Under the pieces are notes generated by a model. It was not told the origin of the DNA and made no database searches. It was given only the letters and a program-made list of their open reading frames with translations. DNA of 64,000 bases from Maribacter sedimenticola (lineage in GTDB: Bacteria; Bacteroidota; Bacteroidia; Flavobacteriales; Flavobacteriaceae), in contig NZ_FZNV01000001.1 of assembly GCF_900188415.1 (NCBI RefSeq), positions 585,501-649,500 of the forward strand, given 5' to 3'. This document shows positions 61,013-64,000 of this stretch, one piece after another. The number at the start of each line of letters is the position of its first letter. Positions within the stretch are counted from its first letter, which is position 1. The position numbers and the translations under genes are program-made.

Positions 61013-61837
61013 TTATCCCAATGCAACTCTTTTAAATCCTACCACCTCTAAATTGGCGTCAACAGATTTAACGTATTGGGCAACGCTTTGCTTGCTGTCT
61101 TTAATAAAATCTTGGTTTACCAAGGTATTGTCCTTAAAGAACCTTTTTATTTTTCCTTTTGCAATGTTATCAAGCATTGCTTCTGGCTTTCCTTCTTGAC
61201 GTAATTGATCTTTTGCAATTTCAATTTCCTTGTCAATAACCGTTTGGTCAACACCATTTTCGTTTAGTGCTACAGGGTTCATTGCTGCTGCTTGCATAGA
61301 AACATCCTTTGCAACTTCCTCAGCACCTGCAACTGCTGCAGATAGACCTGTTAAAACTGCAATTTTATTTCCTGCATGTATATAAGAACCAACAAAAGGA
61401 GCGCTTAAGGTTTCAAAACCACCTATCTCTATTTTTTCACCGATAACACCAGTTTGCTCAGTTAGTTTTTCTTGAACGGTCATGCCTTTGTAATCAGCGG
61501 CCAAGAACGCTTCTTTGGAATCAAAGTTGATTGCCAATTCTGCCAATTCAGTAGCCAATGTTACAAAAGTTTCGTTTTTAGCAACGAAATCGGTCTCACA
61601 GTTAAGGGAAATAATAACACCACTTGTGTTATCATCGTTCACTTTAGCGATCGCTGCACCTTCAGAAGAATCCCTGTCAGCTCTTTTAGCTGCTACTTTT
61701 TGACCTTTTTTACGAAGAATTTCAATTGCACTTTCAAAATCGCCATCGGCTTCAACCAATGCCTTTTTGCAATCCATCATTCCTGCACCAGTAGTTTTTC
61801 TTAATCTATTAACTTCTGCAGCTGTAATCTTTGCCAT
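61013..61837 (-). CDS. tsf: Translation elongation factor Ts
   Basis: 274 aa. The N-terminal UBA-like domain VNRLRKTTGAGMMDCKKALVEADGDFESAIEILRKKG is diagnostic, followed by the core with CETDFVAKNETFV and SYIHAGNKIAVL. It exchanges GDP for GTP on EF-Tu. It lies 69 bp after rpsB, the universal rpsB-tsf pair. Confidence 0.98.
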   Translation of the reverse strand: MAKITAAEVNRLRKTTGAGMMDCKKALVEADGDFESAIEILRKKGQKVAAKRADRDSSEGAAIAKVNDDNTSGVIISLNCETDFVAKNETFVTLATELAELAINFDSKEAFLAADYKGMTVQEKLTEQTGVIGEKIEIGGFETLSAPFVGSYIHAGNKIAVLTGLSAAVAGAEEVAKDVSMQAAAMNPVALNENGVDQTVIDKEIEIAKDQLRQEGKPEAMLDNIAKGKIKRFFKDNTLVNQDFIKDSKQSVAQYVKSVDANLEVVGFKRVALG

Positions 61838-61906
61838 TTTTTTAACTTTTAGTGTACCCGTTTTAATGGGCTATTCTTAAATTTATTTATATCAAAAAAG
61901 AAAATG

Positions 61907-63046
61907 TTATTCTACACCACCTTTGGTGTTGTCCTGCCACTCCTTAAGCTCGTCCCACTTTCCTTCGGCAGCCATTTTAGCTTGCTTTGGCCATGATGTA
62001 GGATCTAAATGAGCCATTCTAGAGCTGGCCTCGGTCAAGATTTCCTTAATCTTGTCGGCATCACCTTTAGAAAGGTCGGCAAATGTAGCTATACCTGCAG
62101 CAACTAGGGCTTCTGCGGCTTTAGGGCCAATGCCTTCAACCTTGGTTAAGTCATCAGCTTCAGTTTTTGCATCTTTGGCAACTGCTTCTTGGGTAGCTTC
62201 TACGTCTACTTCAACATTAGGTACCTTAGCTACAACAGGAGCTGGTTTTGTATCAACTTTTGCAGGAGTAGGTTCGGGAGTATCTACTGCTTCTTTTTTC
62301 TTAGGAGCTTTCTCTTTTTTGCTTTCTGATTTTCCTTCGGCAGCTTCTGCTTTTTCGGACTTACGTGCTGCAAGACCTTCTGCAATAGCATTGGTAACCT
62401 CTGTCATGATGATGTCAATAGATTTTGAAGCATCGTCATTGGAAGGAATCAAATAATCAACATCTCTAGGGTCACAGTTGGTATCTACCATGGCGAAGAT
62501 AGGAATGTTCAATTTTTGCGCTTCCTTAACGGCAATATGCTCTCTCATGGTATCAACAATGAAAAGTGCACCAGGTAAACGTGTCATTTCTGAAATGGAA
62601 CCTAAGTTCTTTTCCAATTTAGCGCGTAAACGATCTACTTGTAATCTTTCCTTTTTGGAAAGTGTAAGGAACGTACCATCTTTTTTCATTCTATCGATAG
62701 AAGCCATTTTTTTAACGGCTTTACGAATAGTAACAAAATTGGTCAGCATACCACCTGGCCATCTTTCAGTAATGTATGGCATGTTTACGTTGGCCGCTTT
62801 TTCGGCAACAATGTCCTTTGCTTGTTTTTTGGTAGCTACAAAAAGAATTTTTCTTCCAGATGCTGCAATTTTACTAAGAGCCTCATTGGTCTCATCTAAT
62901 TTTGCAACTGTTTTGTAAAGGTTGATTACGTGAATACCGTTACGCTCCATGTAGATGTAAGGAGCCATGTTTGGATTCCACTTTCTGGTTAGGTGGCCAA
63001 AATGCACACCTGCTTCTAATAATTGTTTTACTTCGACTCTCGCCAT
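61907..63046 (-). CDS. rpsB: 30S ribosomal protein S2 with C-terminal helix-hairpin-helix extension
   Basis: 379 aa, over 100 longer than a normal S2. Residues 1 to about 232 are the S2 core (LLEAGVHFGHLTRKWNPNMAPYIY, WPGGMLTNFVTIRKAV, LFIVDTMREHIAVKEA, NCDPRDVDYLIPSNDDA). A Lys/Glu/Pro/Ala-rich linker follows (about 240-297). The tail (298-379) starts with a helix-hairpin-helix, VEGIGPKAAEALVAAGI, then LDPTSWPKQAKMAAEGKWDEL. I recall similar tails on L21 of flavobacteria, so this is probably a lineage trait rather than an assembly fusion. The frame is uninterrupted and the start is normal. Confidence 0.95.
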   Translation of the reverse strand: MARVEVKQLLEAGVHFGHLTRKWNPNMAPYIYMERNGIHVINLYKTVAKLDETNEALSKIAASGRKILFVATKKQAKDIVAEKAANVNMPYITERWPGGMLTNFVTIRKAVKKMASIDRMKKDGTFLTLSKKERLQVDRLRAKLEKNLGSISEMTRLPGALFIVDTMREHIAVKEAQKLNIPIFAMVDTNCDPRDVDYLIPSNDDASKSIDIIMTEVTNAIAEGLAARKSEKAEAAEGKSESKKEKAPKKKEAVDTPEPTPAKVDTKPAPVVAKVPNVEVDVEATQEAVAKDAKTEADDLTKVEGIGPKAAEALVAAGIATFADLSKGDADKIKEILTEASSRMAHLDPTSWPKQAKMAAEGKWDELKEWQDNTKGGVE

Positions 63047-63074
63047 TTTTAAATTTAGTTTACGTTCTTATGAA

Positions 63075-63132
63075 TTAGCAATGGTAAAGTGGTATCCGCA
63101 AATTGCAAAAGCCTTCACCATTTAGATGCTAA
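63075..63132 (-). promoter_or_regulatory. Structured 5' leader hairpin before rpsB
   Basis: As minus-strand RNA: TTAGC (63132-63128), a 5-nt bulge, AATGGTGAAG (63122-63113), a 23-nt loop, CTTTACCATT (63089-63080, one G-U), GCTAA (63079-63075). A 15-bp interrupted stem ends 28 nt before the rpsB ATG. No T-run follows, so it is not a terminator. An autoregulatory S2 leader is a natural interpretation. Confidence 0.5.
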
Positions 63133-63246
63133 ACTAATTTACCTTTAACCACAAATTGGGCTAGAGGATTTTTAATTGTCCTAAATGGACTTTCAATGAA
63201 CTTGTTAATATTCTGGAATATCCAGTATGAAATAAAATATAAAATA

Positions 63247-63265
63247 GGCACCCAAAAAGGGTGCC
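63247..63265 (-). terminator. Terminator of the rplM-rpsI operon
   Basis: On the minus strand GGCACCC (63265-63259) pairs with GGGTGCC (63253-63247) around TTTTT, followed by TATTTTATATTTTATTTC. It begins 20 bp after the rpsI stop and separates this operon from rpsB-tsf. Confidence 0.78.
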
Positions 63266-63285
63266 CTGTACTCTTGACTCTCGAA

Positions 63286-63672
63286 TTAACGTTTCGAGAA
63301 TTGGAATTTCTTACGTGCTTTCTTCTGACCGAATTTCTTACGTTCAACCATTCTTGGGTCTCTCGTCAACAAACCTTCCGGCTTCAAAATGCTTCTGTTT
63401 TCGGCATCTATTTCACACATTGCTCTTGAAAGTGCAAGACGAATAGCTTCTGCCTGACCAGTAATACCACCACCGTAAACATTGACCTTAACATCGTAAG
63501 TATCCAAACTTTCGGTTAATGTAAATGGTTGCTTTACCTTGTACTGTAATGTAGCAGTTGGGAAGTATACACTTAAATCTTTATTGTTAATGGTAATGTC
63601 GCCATTTCCATCAGAAAGATAAACTCTCGCTACAGCGGTCTTTCTACGACCAATTTTATGAATTACTTCCAT
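63286..63672 (-). CDS. rpsI: 30S ribosomal protein S9
   Basis: 128 aa, standard length. IGRRKTAVARVYLSDGNGDITINN, the VYGGGITGQAEAIRLALSRAMCE motif and the basic tail MVERKKFGQKKARKKFQFSKR are diagnostic; the C-terminal Lys-Arg contacts P-site tRNA. The start is one base after the rplM stop. Confidence 0.98.
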   Translation of the reverse strand: MEVIHKIGRRKTAVARVYLSDGNGDITINNKDLSVYFPTATLQYKVKQPFTLTESLDTYDVKVNVYGGGITGQAEAIRLALSRAMCEIDAENRSILKPEGLLTRDPRMVERKKFGQKKARKKFQFSKR

Positions 63673-63673
63673 C

Positions 63674-64000
63674 TTATTTAATATCTTTTAAATTAACAAC
63701 AGTAGGCTTTTGAGCTTCTTGACCATGCTCCGTTCCTGCATAAACCTTTAGGTTTCTAAAAAGGTCGGCACCTAATCTGTTCTTGGGCAACATACCTTTT
63801 ATAGCTTTTTCAAGAATACCTTCTGGATTTTTTTCCAAAAGTTGTTTAACCGATGTGGTACGTTGACCACCTGGGTAACCTGTATATCTTAAGTAAACCT
63901 TGCTGGACCACTTGTTTCCTGAAAGAGCAATTTTCTCTGCATTGATAATTACAACATTATCACCACAATCTACGTGCGGAGTAAAACTTGGCTTATGCTT
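63674..64000 (-). CDS. rplM: 50S ribosomal protein L13 (partial, 5' end outside window)
   Basis: The last 108 codons and the TAA stop (63676-63674) are present; the start lies beyond base 64000. Readable motifs include [37 protein letters not shown] and [23 protein letters not shown], all typical of L13. It is the first gene of the conserved rplM-rpsI pair. Confidence 0.96.
   Translation of the reverse strand, partial: KHKPSFTPHVDCGDNVVIINAEKIALSGNKWSSKVYLRYTGYPGGQRTTSVKQLLEKNPEGILEKAIKGMLPKNRLGADLFRNLKVYAGTEHGQEAQKPTVVNLKDIK

Noticed and set aside
1-64000. Search for mobile elements, CRISPR arrays, rRNA or toxin-antitoxin pairs
   Set aside because: No transposase, integrase, regularly spaced repeats, rRNA sequence or typical toxin motif was found; only the two tRNA genes.

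Overview
The window is an ordinary chromosomal stretch of a bacterium of the phylum Bacteroidota, most likely a marine member of the Flavobacteriaceae (something like Maribacter or Zobellia; the genus is inference). Reasons: AT-rich DNA; start codons mostly without Shine-Dalgarno sequences; Bacteroidota promoters of the TTG-N17..23-TAnnTTTG type; flavobacterial families (DUF6090, PorT-like barrel, ExbB/two-ExbD cluster, DUF1593, triple-Tyr regulator); and a ribosomal protein S2 with a helix-hairpin-helix tail. No insertion sequence, prophage, CRISPR array or rRNA operon was seen.

Layout. 1-8.3 kb: the end of an unknown gene, an M20 dipeptidase, tRNA-Leu(UAG), a membrane nucleotide cyclase, a DUF6090 protein, then a stress-like block (universal stress protein, two GreA/GreB-C-terminal paralogues, glutamate dehydrogenase, a small Cys-rich ORF and a small exported protein). 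8.3-10.8 kb: a histidine kinase and an NtrC-type sigma-54 activator; beside them lie a candidate UAS palindrome and a sigma-54-like promoter facing the second GreA/B-like gene. 10.9-15.2 kb: a TonB-dependent receptor divergent from a LytS/LytTR pair, with two 10-bp direct repeats 21 bp apart between them.

15.2-33.6 kb is the accessory, sugar-related region: two DUF1593 (nucleoside-hydrolase-like) secreted proteins, a membrane-spanning triple-Tyr/HTH regulator, a GH16 lipoprotein with an inserted and apparently circularly permuted binding module, then a compact operon: DeoR regulator, fucose-isomerase-family protein, split transketolase, ribose-type ABC importer with DUF2291, and a glycerol-kinase-like FGGY kinase. 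The operon reads as import, isomerisation, phosphorylation and ketol transfer for a pentose-like sugar whose identity is not known.

33.6-34.6 kb has no large gene but holds three small ORFs (36, 40 and 42 aa), with promoters and a shared bidirectional terminator, plus a possible tiny RNA unit. 34.6-46 kb: KDO transferase, sugar aminotransferase, GalE, an exported amidohydrolase, a DUF5009-type acyltransferase, an outer-membrane barrel, 2-oxoglutarate dehydrogenase E1/E2 and a retropepsin-like protein. 46-53.5 kb: TatD, asparaginase, tRNA-Ser(GGA), the ExbB/ExbD/ExbD energiser, a PorT-like barrel, a PAP2-like membrane protein and RpoN. 53.5-64 kb: AsnS, an RND/MMPL exporter, frr-pyrH, an M61 peptidase on the other strand, and the ribosomal genes tsf-rpsB and rpsI-rplM, with a structured candidate leader before rpsB.
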